From Clostridium yunnanense (lineage in GTDB: Bacteria; Bacillota; Clostridia; Clostridiales; Clostridiaceae), in contig NZ_JAENHN010000039.1 in NCBI RefSeq assembly GCF_016595795.1, forward strand, positions 101,694-165,693: a stretch of DNA of 64,000 bases. Reading direction: 5' to 3'. Shown piece by piece: positions 28,901 through 37,361 of this stretch; position 1 is the stretch's first letter, and each line of letters opens with the position of its first letter. The notes under the pieces were generated by a model. The model saw only the letters and a program-made list of their open reading frames with translations, did no database searches and had not been told where the DNA came from. The position numbers and the translations under genes were made by a program.

Positions 28901-31322
28901 GTTTTCCATTCACTAGGCTTTTAATCAATATATAATTGCTTTCATCGAAAGCCCTAGTAGAATTTTCTTCTCCCACTGAATCCGAAGAAGGATCTACACT
29001 TGTTGAAGGAGCAGTTTCAACACCCCATTGGCAGCTTGGCATATCATTTGAAATCAAATATGACTGAGGAAAACCTAGTGAATCTTGCACATTAATAAGT
29101 CCATTTCCTTGTTCTACACTTCTTATATTGTAATAGCCCTCTGTAGGAGATTGCTCAATCTTCCATTGATCACAGGTAGCTTCATCATCTAGATCACTAC
29201 ATGTAATATAAGACGAATTTTTCTTAATTGAAATATAATGACCAGTATATTTATTCTTTATTTTTAAATCACCATTATAATTGTCTAACTTCCAATGAGA
29301 AGCTGAATCCTTCTCTTCAGGATTTCCATATAATAAAACTCCACTTGAATTTTCATATAGATATGCCCCTGTTTGGTTATTCTTAAATCTAACATATCCA
29401 TCAGGTACGTTGATTTGCCTTGCCCCAGCAGGTTCAAACATCCATTGGACACTCCACCAACCTGTAGCATCTTTCATATTACTGCACTGAGCACTTCCCG
29501 TTTGATCAGATACATGTATGTACTGATCAGTCTTGTAGGCATTTTCAATAATTCTATACGCTTCTTTTCCTGCATCATCTGGAGCCAAAGCAATTTTCCA
29601 TTGGGAACTAGTCCATGACTCTGGTATTGTTCCGCTACAAGTTAAAGGATCCTGAATATTATGAACATCTTCTGCTTCAAGGAAGTGACCTGTTCCTCTA
29701 TTCATTATTCGCCAATTATCATCTTTTTTAACCAAAACCCATTGAGCATTTAAATTTTTACTATCTGGCCTGTTCCCATACTTAGCTACTCCCATATTGG
29801 AATTACTAGAATCTACTTCTTCATAAAGATATGAACCCTTCCAGTGATCTTTCATATAGAAATAATTCTTTGTATAGTCTGATAAATCAGAATCATAATA
29901 AGGCACAAACTTCCATTGTGGTGTACCCCAGTTTGCAGGAATCTCACTCCATTGTAAAACACCTAACTTATTTTCGATATGAAGATAATTTTTATCTTTA
30001 TTCTCTGCTATATTAGTTATTGTTTTAAACCCACTATTTATTGCATCAGATATAGACCATGTATCACCAGTCAGCCCATCACCTACAGCAGTGCATTTAA
30101 CTGCCTCCATATTATCCTTATGTGCTGCTATATTTATAAAATCACCAGTAGCTCTATTCTTGATTTTTCTTTCTCCATTTAAATCTTCTACTGTATTGCC
30201 ATTCTTATCTACTACTATCCATTGTGACCTCATATCCGAGCTTGAAACATTTCCATATTTAACTTTTCCCTCTTCCTCATAAAGAAACATTCCTCTGAAG
30301 TAATTAGTAATACGAACGTATGGAGTTGGCTTAACTACTTCTGGTACAGGTAGAAGTGCATCTACTAATTCCCATTTAGCTGATCCCCAACTAGGCTGAG
30401 GCCCTTCAGAACACTCAGCATATCCAAGCTGTGCTTCCACATGCATATAAAGGCTCTTATCTACACTTTTAAAAACCTTATAATCAGGTCCATTAGTAGG
30501 ATTATCTGGAGCACTATTCATGTCCCACAATGCATTTGGACTTGTACCTCCATCCAAACAAGGAAGCTTACTTTGCCAATCAGTTACTCCATTAGTTGTA
30601 ATATAATGTCCTGTAGCTCTATTTTTAATTCTTTCATGCCCATTAAATTTCTCTACTGTCCATTGATATCTTTGATCATCTATGGTTGCATGGCCATAAT
30701 ATACTGCACCAGTTTGATCTTCAAAAAGATATTCATCATTCTTGTACTGATTTCTTATTCTCACATAGCTTTCATCTGGAACCTCAGTTAATTTCCACTG
30801 GGGGCTACCCCAACTAGGATCTACATAACTACATTCTCCGTAACCTAACTGCGCTTCAACATGAAGAATATAGTTTCCACTAGAATTTTTTACACTTTTA
30901 AATAATTTGTATGCAGCATCTGGTGCTGTAACTACATCCCATTGGGTATCAATATCTGCAGTAGACGTACATTGAACATGCTTACTCCAAGCATCTTCAG
31001 CCACCACGATATCTTTACTACTGATATAATTGCCTGTGGCCCTATTTTTAATTCTTTGGTGACCATCAGAGTCCTCAATAACCCACTGATATTTGTAATC
31101 AGAAGATATTGCGCTACCATAAGCAACGTAACCGTTTCCATCGTCAAATAAATATTGATCTGTTTTCCACTTGTTTGATATCCACACATATTTTCTGTTA
31201 GTGGATGTGTCATTTGTTTGAGCCTCAGCCTTTTTCACATACATTCCAGTCATTTGAGCCGTTATGACCATAAATGACAATATAAAATAAAGCATTTTCT
31301 GAAGAGGCTTTCTAAATTTCAT
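25974..31322 (-). CDS. Giant wall-anchored GH87-type alpha-1,3-glucanase
   Basis: The modules in order are: signal peptide (1-35, cut near AEAQT); six repeats of about 130-150 residues between roughly 45 and 900, each with a core like YVRIRNQYKNDEYLFED then GHERIKNRATGHYIT (ricin/fascin-like beta-trefoil appearance); a CBM6/35-like sandwich (about 905-1040); a second sandwich starting YVEYEAEDAS; a right-handed beta-helix (about 1240-1610) with Asp1370, Asp1393 and Asp1394 in ADGINL and TGDDAIAIW; an Ig-like domain; a Ser/Gly/Gln linker; and a sortase signal IPKTG near 1747 with a membrane helix and basic tail. The three Asp spacing (0, 23, 24) equals that of the Paenibacillus GH87 enzyme. 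It should bind and cut alpha-1,3-glucan at the cell surface. A LacI-type operator lies upstream. Confidence 0.82.
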   Translation of the reverse strand: MKFRKPLQKMLYFILSFMVITAQMTGMYVKKAEAQTNDTSTNRKYVWISNKWKTDQYLFDDGNGYVAYGSAISSDYKYQWVIEDSDGHQRIKNRATGNYISSKDIVVAEDAWSKHVQCTSTADIDTQWDVVTAPDAAYKLFKSVKNSSGNYILHVEAQLGYGECSYVDPSWGSPQWKLTEVPDESYVRIRNQYKNDEYLFEDQTGAVYYGHATIDDQRYQWTVEKFNGHERIKNRATGHYITTNGVTDWQSKLPCLDGGTSPNALWDMNSAPDNPTNGPDYKVFKSVDKSLYMHVEAQLGYAECSEGPQPSWGSAKWELVDALLPVPEVVKPTPYVRITNYFRGMFLYEEEGKVKYGNVSSSDMRSQWIVVDKNGNTVEDLNGERKIKNRATGDFINIAAHKDNMEAVKCTAVGDGLTGDTWSISDAINSGFKTITNIAENKDKNYLHIENKLGVLQWSEIPANWGTPQWKFVPYYDSDLSDYTKNYFYMKDHWKGSYLYEEVDSSNSNMGVAKYGNRPDSKNLNAQWVLVKKDDNWRIMNRGTGHFLEAEDVHNIQDPLTCSGTIPESWTSSQWKIALAPDDAGKEAYRIIENAYKTDQYIHVSDQTGSAQCSNMKDATGWWSVQWMFEPAGARQINVPDGYVRFKNNQTGAYLYENSSGVLLYGNPEEKDSASHWKLDNYNGDLKIKNKYTGHYISIKKNSSYITCSDLDDEATCDQWKIEQSPTEGYYNIRSVEQGNGLINVQDSLGFPQSYLISNDMPSCQWGVETAPSTSVDPSSDSVGEENSTRAFDESNYILIKSLVNGKHLYDNNGKLEYDKLKGNELNAQWMIEDFNGHKRIRNRETGNYINFDKDKSSVTIKDSKALSTSVEWNIAEKSGYYYINSTVSKDKYISVDDKENSITMGTLNGNARFSFDKVPSDTRYEAEKAFTSSDISVKNTLSGFSGTGYIEPLSKIGSKVVYTINAQEAKSYTVNIRYSNISKAKGNLNIYVNGIEVDKAQFESTSSEVHWAIVSKKLDLRSGINTIELERDETDASNINMDCIVVKDSISTSYRGATLPYVEYEAEDASTNGTILDDSRTYKELTSEASGRKAVKLDSTGEYIEFTLIKPANSIVLRYSIPDSVDGKGITAPINMYVNGEYKKALTLTSKYSWIYGSYPFNNNPADQNAHRFFDEMHVMTGDLPAGSKIRLQKDANCNADFYVLDFAEMEEVASELAQPKNFLSITDFGAIPNDSKDDTKALEACIKSAKEKGYGVWIPSGTFDLIDVPTEISNVTLRGVGMWYSVLKGKGAAFKLKGDNCKFYDFAMIGDTSVRDDSAPETAFEDNGGIGSVIQNVWVEHMKCGAWLNSPTDGLHIVNSRIRNTFADGINLCNSTKNTTIEQCQIRYTGDDAIAIWSAKDRQADVPCSNNIVKFNTVQLPALANNIAVYGGADNKIQDNILLDTISFGAGINISSNFTPVPFSGTTSVERNTLIRCGGHEYNWNVDYGAIWINCAGQDINGKIKFSDNNLLDSSNQGVSIHGPAKIDSISFDNTVIDKTGTWGINFTGDSKGSVEFNNLIVRDAKIGNLFNGAGVNFSYKINKLSSPILNKVISILNKSENKDITKLPYVIKGISKAGTKVSLLIGDKSVDIKPDSDGTWNYELTEITNGNYIIKALAKNEKDEVLGQDQSEININVGNSNPNQGNGQQPGSNGSEGGLQPSDGGSSSNGSQPSSGEHNQTDPKPQGNSNSKPNTDTQNEKDAIPKTGSIVTVEFLISLGLILIFAGIVLTKNKKTASK

Positions 31323-31373
31323 GATATCCCTCCTTATAAATTTTCTAGCTTAATTATAAATTCACACAAGCTC

Positions 31374-31420
31374 AAAAATCCTCAGTAAGAAAGATCTTCG
31401 AGCAAGTGCAAACTAAATTT
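31374..31420. repeat. Short dispersed repeat, copy A
   Basis: AAATCCTCAG, a divergent middle, then GAGCAAGTGCAAACTAAATT. It resembles 60894-60940 over about 45 bases. It lies between the operator at 31444 and the GH87 start. Confidence 0.45.
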
Positions 31421-31443
31421 AAGACTAGGAATTTTTATGTATT

Positions 31444-31457
31444 GTTAACCGTTTAAC
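31444..31457. promoter_or_regulatory. LacI-family operator upstream of the giant GH87 gene
   Basis: GTTAACCGTTTAAC is a near-perfect palindrome and one of six matches to GTTAANCGNTTAAC in this locus, about 120 bases before the start codon. Confidence 0.75.
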
Positions 31458-31544
31458 ATCATATACATGGGTTGCTATTAAAATCTTCATTTAATATTAT
31501 GTAGATAATAAATTATTCGATTAACTAATACACTATTAATTTTT

Positions 31545-33785
31545 TTAACATATTATTGTCTTATCTAAGATATAAAAAGCATTCGTTTCAGTGTTATTTT
31601 CATCTGCTATAACCTTAGCACTATCTTTCATTACAGTTACAAAGTACCCTTGATTTTTTACATTTATATAAAAGCTCACTTCTTCCCATTGTTGTGGTAA
31701 GGAAGGTGTAATCAAAACTGAATTATTCTTAAAATTAACACCTGCAAAGCCTAATACTGCCGACATCCAAGCGCCTCCATTTGCTGCAGGATGTGTGCCA
31801 CCAATATATAGATTTCCAACAAATTGCTTTGAATCTCCAGTAAGATCAATAGTTGCTGTTTTGCTGAAATATTTATAAGCCCATTCAGAATACCCTATAT
31901 GACAAGCTAGAAGCGCATATACGCATGGACTTAAGCTTGAACCATGTTCTGTTCTAGGTTCATAGTACTCCCAGTTCTTTTTCTTTACATCCATAGGATA
32001 TCTTTCTTTAAATAGATTTAGCATAAGAACTACATCAGCTTGTTTTAGTATCTTAGTTGTAGTAGCTAAACCATTTCCTCCACCAAGATATTCATTTTTA
32101 TTTATAATCCTTGATTTTAGCTCGTCTAATGTAAGCTCTTCAAGCTTTTCATAACCGTCAAATTGCTCGATTATTCCTGACTTCTCACTCGGTGTTGGTA
32201 TATATATTTTTTCATAAATATCTCTAATATTATTAATTTCTTTTTCAAAATTCATCTTAAACATTAGCTTCTCATAGTCATCTTTATACTCTTCTCTTAA
32301 TATGTCTAAGACCTTAAGCGCCACTTCTAAACTGAACTTAACCATCGTATTTGTAAACACATTGTTGTCTACCCTTTCATGGTATTCATCCGGACCAGTT
32401 ACGCTAAGCATTTCATATCTTTGTTTTTGAGGTTTATAGTATGCATATGAGTAAAAGAAGCGTGCACACTCAAGAATAACCTCAGCTCCACCTTCTAAAA
32501 TAATACTCAAGTCACCAGTTATGGTATAATATTGCCATAATCCATATACCACATCTGCACTTATGTGAATTTGTTTATCTCTAAAATATGTTCTCATTGG
32601 CCTATTAGTGAATACATCAGTTACATTAAATAATGTACATGCATCATCTCCACTATCTTGACTTTCCCAAGCGTAAAATGCACCTTCATATCCGTATTCC
32701 TTTGCCTTTCTTTTCGCGCCTTCAAGAGTATGATATCTATACATTAGAAGATTCTTTGCAGTATTCGGGTCTGTATATATAAAGAAAGGAAGCATAAACA
32801 TCTCAGTATCCCAAAAAATAGCCCCCTTGTAAACCTGTCCCGACAAACCTCTTGCAGGTATAGATGCCTTCTCTGTATGTGTCGGAGCAATTATCAAAAG
32901 ATGATAAATACTATATCTTAATGCAAATTGACCTTCATTGTCCCCTGAGATTTTAACATCAGAACGCTTCCACTTATCACCCCATACCTGTTGATGTTTT
33001 TTTAATTTTTCCTCATAGGTACTGTATAAAAACTTGGCACAGGAATTTATTGCATTCTTCAAAGGATTTTCTACATCATTTTCTGTATATACACAAACAA
33101 CCTTTTCTAAAGTATACTCCACATCCTTTTCGCAACAGAATTTCAGGCTTCTAAATACCTGTTTATCGTAAAAGCCTATTCCTTGAGTTCTAAAATCAGA
33201 TTTTATAACCTCTGCTACAGCCACTTTTCTGTTTAACTCATGTGTGGAAGCTTCCATGAATATCACACCATTAGAAGCATCACATTTATAGTTTTCAAGA
33301 TGAGGACCATTTATATCCCACACATCTCCATCAATACCAGTTTGAACTATGATCTCGCACTCTTTCGAAACTTTAAATTTATATCTCATGCATATCATGT
33401 GAAGATCTTCAGCACTGACGAATCTCTCAGAAGAAACAGCTACACTTATGTCTTCTGAACTTTTAAATACAGTCTTTCTCCCATGTACAGCATTTTTTAT
33501 ATCTAAAGTCTGTTCATGACTTAAAACCTCAGAGCTTTTAGCATGTAGCAATTCACCATTACAGTATAAACGTGTGAAAAGCCCATTTGGAGCATTTACT
33601 GTTTCTCTCCATTTTCCTTCAACTTGATCATAAAGACCAGATAAATTACATGCAGCTAAATCTTCCTTTGTATACTCTTCAAGGGTCCCTCTGTACCCCA
33701 TGTAGCCATTTCCTATTATGAACTTGTTCCCATTAGTAATGGAGTTTTCTCTATTAAAATCACTTTCTTTTAAAGTCCAACTCAT
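31545..33785 (-). CDS. GH65 family disaccharide phosphorylase (nigerose or kojibiose phosphorylase-like)
   Basis: This is a cytoplasmic inverting phosphorylase that splits an alpha-glucosyl disaccharide with phosphate to beta-glucose 1-phosphate and glucose. The family motifs are YRGTLEE at the N-terminus, GAIFWDTEMFMLP, GPDEYHERVDNNVFTN (catalytic Glu in DEYH) and the phosphate loop EHGSSLSPC. The length is 746 residues and AGGAGGG precedes the ATG. Family members act on maltose, trehalose, kojibiose or nigerose. The neighbouring GH87 genes make an alpha-1,3 (nigerose-type) substrate the best guess, and Clostridium phytofermentans is known to have such an enzyme. The specificity is inferred from context. 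Confidence 0.88.
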   Translation of the reverse strand: MSWTLKESDFNRENSITNGNKFIIGNGYMGYRGTLEEYTKEDLAACNLSGLYDQVEGKWRETVNAPNGLFTRLYCNGELLHAKSSEVLSHEQTLDIKNAVHGRKTVFKSSEDISVAVSSERFVSAEDLHMICMRYKFKVSKECEIIVQTGIDGDVWDINGPHLENYKCDASNGVIFMEASTHELNRKVAVAEVIKSDFRTQGIGFYDKQVFRSLKFCCEKDVEYTLEKVVCVYTENDVENPLKNAINSCAKFLYSTYEEKLKKHQQVWGDKWKRSDVKISGDNEGQFALRYSIYHLLIIAPTHTEKASIPARGLSGQVYKGAIFWDTEMFMLPFFIYTDPNTAKNLLMYRYHTLEGAKRKAKEYGYEGAFYAWESQDSGDDACTLFNVTDVFTNRPMRTYFRDKQIHISADVVYGLWQYYTITGDLSIILEGGAEVILECARFFYSYAYYKPQKQRYEMLSVTGPDEYHERVDNNVFTNTMVKFSLEVALKVLDILREEYKDDYEKLMFKMNFEKEINNIRDIYEKIYIPTPSEKSGIIEQFDGYEKLEELTLDELKSRIINKNEYLGGGNGLATTTKILKQADVVLMLNLFKERYPMDVKKKNWEYYEPRTEHGSSLSPCVYALLACHIGYSEWAYKYFSKTATIDLTGDSKQFVGNLYIGGTHPAANGGAWMSAVLGFAGVNFKNNSVLITPSLPQQWEEVSFYINVKNQGYFVTVMKDSAKVIADENNTETNAFYILDKTIIC

Positions 33786-33837
33786 CGTATTTTCCCTCCT
33801 AAAAAGTATTTAAACTCAGCTTGTGTTTATATAATAA

Positions 33838-33863
33838 AAATTCCCCAGAATTTACTGGGGATT
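33838..33863 (-). terminator. Intercistronic terminator-like hairpin between the permease and GH65 genes
   Basis: AAATCCCCAG and CTGGGGAATTT form a hairpin followed by TTTTATTAT on the minus strand. It may reduce GH65 transcription relative to the transport genes, or GH65 has its own promoter. Confidence 0.7.
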
Positions 33864-33903
33864 TCTTTCAAGTAGAAATATGCTTTCAACCTATATTCTT
33901 ATG

Positions 33904-34752
33904 CTAGCCCTTAACTGCACCAACAGTTAATCCATTTTTAACACCTAGCTGTAATAACATATAAAGTGCTGTTATTGGACCAGCTACTATAAATGAGCTT
34001 GCAGCGAATATCGGCCAAGGAGTTGATCTGAAGTCAGAGCCCCACTTTGATAACCCCATAGCTAAAGTGTATTTATCAGGATCAGATATAAACATAAATA
34101 TTCCTGCAAAATCTGTCCAAGGTCCTAGAAATATTATTACTGTTGTTACAGCAATAGCTGGTTTTGAAAGAGGTATAATAATATCCGTGAATATCCTCCA
34201 TCTGCTTGCTCCATCTACTGTTGCCGCTTCATCTAAATCTCTAGGAATTGTATCAAAAAAGCCTTTCAGGTTCCAAATAGCAAAGGTTTGTGCTCCTGCG
34301 GTATACATCAATATCATTCCGATATAGGTATTAGTCAATCTTAGTTTTTGCATTAATAGATATTGAGGTAATAGAGCTGCTGTCATTGGCAACATCATAA
34401 ATATTATGAACATAAGCATACCGAATTTCTTCCCAGGGAAAGAAAATCTTGAAAATCCATATGCCGCAAGCACAGCGATAAAAAGAGCTGCTATAGTTGA
34501 TCCACCTGAGAAGATTAAACTGTTTTTAGCCCACATTAAGAAATCCGCATTGCCAAGTACTGTTTTATAGTTATCTAAAGTAAAATGTTTCGGAAGTAAA
34601 TGAACCTGGGTTGATACTATACCTGAACCATTTTCTAAGGATAAACTCAGAATCCACCATGCTGGTATCATGGTTATAACTATAAATATTGCTAAAAAAG
34701 CGTATATCGAAACGTCAGTAAGTAGAACTTTTCTTTTATGTTTGCTCTTCAT
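33904..34752 (-). CDS. Sugar ABC transporter permease, MalG type
   Basis: This is the second membrane subunit of a carbohydrate uptake ABC transporter (CUT1 class). Six membrane helices are predicted, and the EAA loop that contacts the ATPase reads DLDEAATVDGASRWRIFTDI followed by IIPLSKPAI. The protein ends VKNGLTVGAVKG, typical for MalG-like permeases. The ATG at 34752 begins right at the stop codon of the upstream permease gene, so translation is coupled. The likely cargo is alpha-1,3-linked glucose oligomers, from gene context only. Confidence 0.93.
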   Translation of the reverse strand: MKSKHKRKVLLTDVSIYAFLAIFIVITMIPAWWILSLSLENGSGIVSTQVHLLPKHFTLDNYKTVLGNADFLMWAKNSLIFSGGSTIAALFIAVLAAYGFSRFSFPGKKFGMLMFIIFMMLPMTAALLPQYLLMQKLRLTNTYIGMILMYTAGAQTFAIWNLKGFFDTIPRDLDEAATVDGASRWRIFTDIIIPLSKPAIAVTTVIIFLGPWTDFAGIFMFISDPDKYTLAMGLSKWGSDFRSTPWPIFAASSFIVAGPITALYMLLQLGVKNGLTVGAVKG

Positions 34753-34754
34753 CA

Positions 34755-35996
34755 CTACACCTCCTCTAAAGTTTTTGAAGTTCTTATGTTGATTATTGTT
34801 ACTACCAATAATATTAAGAATACTATTACTGAATATGCTGATGCTATATTGTACGAACCTGTACGCATTGATTTAAACATATAGTTTGATACTAAGAATA
34901 CAGGAGTGTTGGATCCTTGTTCTGTTATCAAATATGGCACATTGAAGCAGTTGAATGTCCATATCGTTCCCATTAAAATAGCTGGTACTAATGCAGTTTT
35001 TAATAGAGGTATAGTTATATATCTCAAACTATTAAACGCATTACAACCATCCATTGTGCCAGCTTCATATAGTTCTTCTGGAATTGATTGAAGGGCGCTT
35101 GTAGCTGACATTGTTATGAACGGTATACCAATCCATACATTAACGATTATAACTGCTATAAATGCTAAAGTAGGTGTCTGAAGCCAAGTTATACCTACAG
35201 TTGCCCCTGGCTTAAATATGTCTACTATCTTAGTGGCCATAAAATTTATAAATCCAAATTCGGTATTAAACATTGCTTTCCATACTAAACAAGATATAAG
35301 CTGTGGCATTATCCATGGCAATATCAATATACCTCTCATAACTTTCTTTAACTTAATTGATTTTCTATGAATTAGTATTGCAACAAATACGCCCGTAAAA
35401 ACTTGTAATGCTAAGTTGATAACTGTCCATACAACAGTTCTTAATAGCACTGTCATAAATTCAGAATCAGCTTTAATTGCTTTGATGTAATTAGATACTC
35501 CAACAAACTGTAATGGTTCGTAGAGTGTTCCAGCTTTGATATTTTTATCTACTGAATCTATATCTTTTTGAACCTTTTTCATTGCTTCAATATTATTTTC
35601 ATCTTTATAATTATTGTAATATTTCTTTAATTGATCGAGCTTTTCATTATTTAGCATCTTTATTTGACTGTCTTCAAATGATTTTAGCTTTTGCTCTAGC
35701 TTGACCTTCTTTGTAGCGTCAGCCTCATTTTTAATCTCATTTTCCTTTTTCTCAACATCCTTTTTAAAGGAAGCTTGTTTACTCATTTCTCCTTCAGTAT
35801 AAATATTATAATTTGTGAAGGATAAACCTATACCATATATAATTGGTCCTAGAGATAATAACAAAATTATTAGCATCGATGGCAGAATAAAATAATATGC
35901 TGTTTTATTTTTCTTCATCTTTTTCCACATCGATATCTTTGTATAAACTTTGTCTTGAACTTTAGTTTCTGATGTAGTTACCACATTTCCCTTCAT
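34755..35996 (-). CDS. Sugar ABC transporter permease, MalF type, with a coiled-coil periplasmic-side insert
   Basis: The first helix (about 36-58) is followed by an unusually long charged insert of some 100 residues (KKDVEKKENEIKNEADATKK and onward to YEPLQFVGVSNYIKAI) with heptad-like coiled-coil character, at the place where E. coli MalF has its large P2 loop. Further helices and the EAA loop (ELYEAGTMDGCNAFNSLRYI) follow. Ordinary Gram-positive CUT1 permeases of this kind are about 300 residues; this one is 413. It overlaps the next permease gene and follows the binding-protein gene. Confidence 0.92.
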   Translation of the reverse strand: MKGNVVTTSETKVQDKVYTKISMWKKMKKNKTAYYFILPSMLIILLLSLGPIIYGIGLSFTNYNIYTEGEMSKQASFKKDVEKKENEIKNEADATKKVKLEQKLKSFEDSQIKMLNNEKLDQLKKYYNNYKDENNIEAMKKVQKDIDSVDKNIKAGTLYEPLQFVGVSNYIKAIKADSEFMTVLLRTVVWTVINLALQVFTGVFVAILIHRKSIKLKKVMRGILILPWIMPQLISCLVWKAMFNTEFGFINFMATKIVDIFKPGATVGITWLQTPTLAFIAVIIVNVWIGIPFITMSATSALQSIPEELYEAGTMDGCNAFNSLRYITIPLLKTALVPAILMGTIWTFNCFNVPYLITEQGSNTPVFLVSNYMFKSMRTGSYNIASAYSVIVFLILLVVTIINIRTSKTLEEV

Positions 35997-36025
35997 ATTT
36001 CTACCTCGTGTTATAAATTTATGAT

Positions 36026-36058
36026 GGTTTCAGAGTAATATATCATCACTCTGAAACC
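36026..36058. other. Stem-loop between binding-protein and permease genes
   Basis: GGTTTCAGAGT and ACTCTGAAACC form an 11-bp stem with an 11-base loop and no T tract. Such structures commonly protect the 3' end of abundant binding-protein mRNA relative to the permease mRNA. Confidence 0.65.
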
Positions 36059-36081
36059 ACTGTTTAAATCTAATTACTAAA

Positions 36082-37332
36082 CTAGTTACCGTGTAAAGTT
36101 TGAATTTCCTTTTGTACCTTAGCTTGTACGTCATCCATTATCTTCTTAGTATCGTCATTTGTAGTTACTGCCTTTGTAAGAGCATCCTTCATTGGATCCC
36201 ATACCTTACCCATTTCTGGAATAGATGGTATTGCATAAGCCTTTTTAGCTTGTTCTTGAACTCCCTTTGCTTTAAAGTCTGCAGATACATCTACGTTCTT
36301 ATTAGCAGGTACCCATCCTACAGTCTTATTTAACTCAGTCATAACTTCTGTTGATGTTACATATTTAATAAATTCTCCTGCTTCATCCTTATGTTTTGCA
36401 TCCTTTGGTATATAAACTACTTTAACTCCCATGTATGGGCTAGCTTGTTTTGCTCCATCTGGCAATGAAGCTACTCCCCAGTTACCTTTTACCTTTGAAT
36501 TAGCAGCTTCTAAATCACCAAAGCACCATGGTCCATTGAGCATAAATGCTGCTTTTCCTTCTGTAAATAATGCCATTTCTGTTTGGTAGTCTATTTGAGC
36601 TGGAACAATCTTATCTTCATTCTTAATCTTTCTTATGAAATCTAATGTCTTTACTGCTTCTGGAGTATTAAGATTTGGCTTAGCTGCTTCATTGTTTCTA
36701 TCCTTGAATACATCTCCTCCAAATGCTGTTAGTAATCCATATGCATAGTAGAAATTAGTGTACTCAAAAACTAGACCATACTTACCATCCTTGGTATTTT
36801 GCTTTGCAACTGATACTAGTTCATCTAATGACTTTGGTGGAGTCTTTACAAGATCTTTGTTGTATATTAATACTGGACCTTCAACTGATATTGGTGCTGC
36901 TAAAGAAGCACCTTTATATTTAGTAGCTTCTACTGCGCTATCCATAAATCTGCTGCTCATATCATCTACATATTGATCCATTGGTTCAAGAGCACCCATT
37001 TCAGCATAGTTACCTATACCATCATGAACACCAAATAATACATCAGGTGCATCATGGCTACTGAATGCAAGTTTTGACTTATCAGCTAATTGATCAAACG
37101 GTATAGCAAGCACCTCTGTTTTTATATTTGGATGTTTGGTTTCAAAATCTTTGACAATCTTCTTAAATTCAGTTTCCTCTGCATTCGCATATGGATGCCA
37201 AATCCTTATTGTTACTTGCTCATTTTTAGTTTCTTTCTTTCCAGTTGTTGTGTTACTCTTTCCACAGCCAGCAAAAATACTCATCGTTACCGCTGCTGTA
37301 ATTAACATAGTAATAAACTTTTTACTTCTCAT
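36082..37332 (-). CDS. Sugar-binding lipoprotein of the ABC transporter
   Basis: The lipoprotein signal peptide ends in the lipobox IFAGC (Cys about residue 23), so the mature protein is tethered to the outer face of the membrane. The rest is a family 1 extracellular solute-binding protein (VTIRIWHPYANAEETEFKKI, FTEGKAAFMLNGPW, WGVASLPDG, GEFIKYVTS). It should capture oligosaccharides released by the GH87 enzymes and deliver them to the two permeases encoded next. GGGGGG precedes the ATG. No ATPase gene lies nearby. The ligand is inferred from context. Confidence 0.94.
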   Translation of the reverse strand: MRSKKFITMLITAAVTMSIFAGCGKSNTTTGKKETKNEQVTIRIWHPYANAEETEFKKIVKDFETKHPNIKTEVLAIPFDQLADKSKLAFSSHDAPDVLFGVHDGIGNYAEMGALEPMDQYVDDMSSRFMDSAVEATKYKGASLAAPISVEGPVLIYNKDLVKTPPKSLDELVSVAKQNTKDGKYGLVFEYTNFYYAYGLLTAFGGDVFKDRNNEAAKPNLNTPEAVKTLDFIRKIKNEDKIVPAQIDYQTEMALFTEGKAAFMLNGPWCFGDLEAANSKVKGNWGVASLPDGAKQASPYMGVKVVYIPKDAKHKDEAGEFIKYVTSTEVMTELNKTVGWVPANKNVDVSADFKAKGVQEQAKKAYAIPSIPEMGKVWDPMKDALTKAVTTNDDTKKIMDDVQAKVQKEIQTLHGN

Positions 37333-37361
37333 TAATAAACCCCCCTAAGTATTAATTTTTA

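Noticed and set aside
28000..31213. Many short plus-strand ORFs and alternative minus-strand frames inside the giant GH87 gene
   Set aside because: They lie wholly within a 1782-codon gene with clear domains, lack ribosome sites and mirror its repeats; they are shadows.
25974..31322. Repeated sequence considered as a CRISPR array or DNA-level tandem repeat
   Set aside because: The periodicity is at the protein level with 130-150 residue diverged modules; there are no short identical repeats with spacers anywhere in the window.
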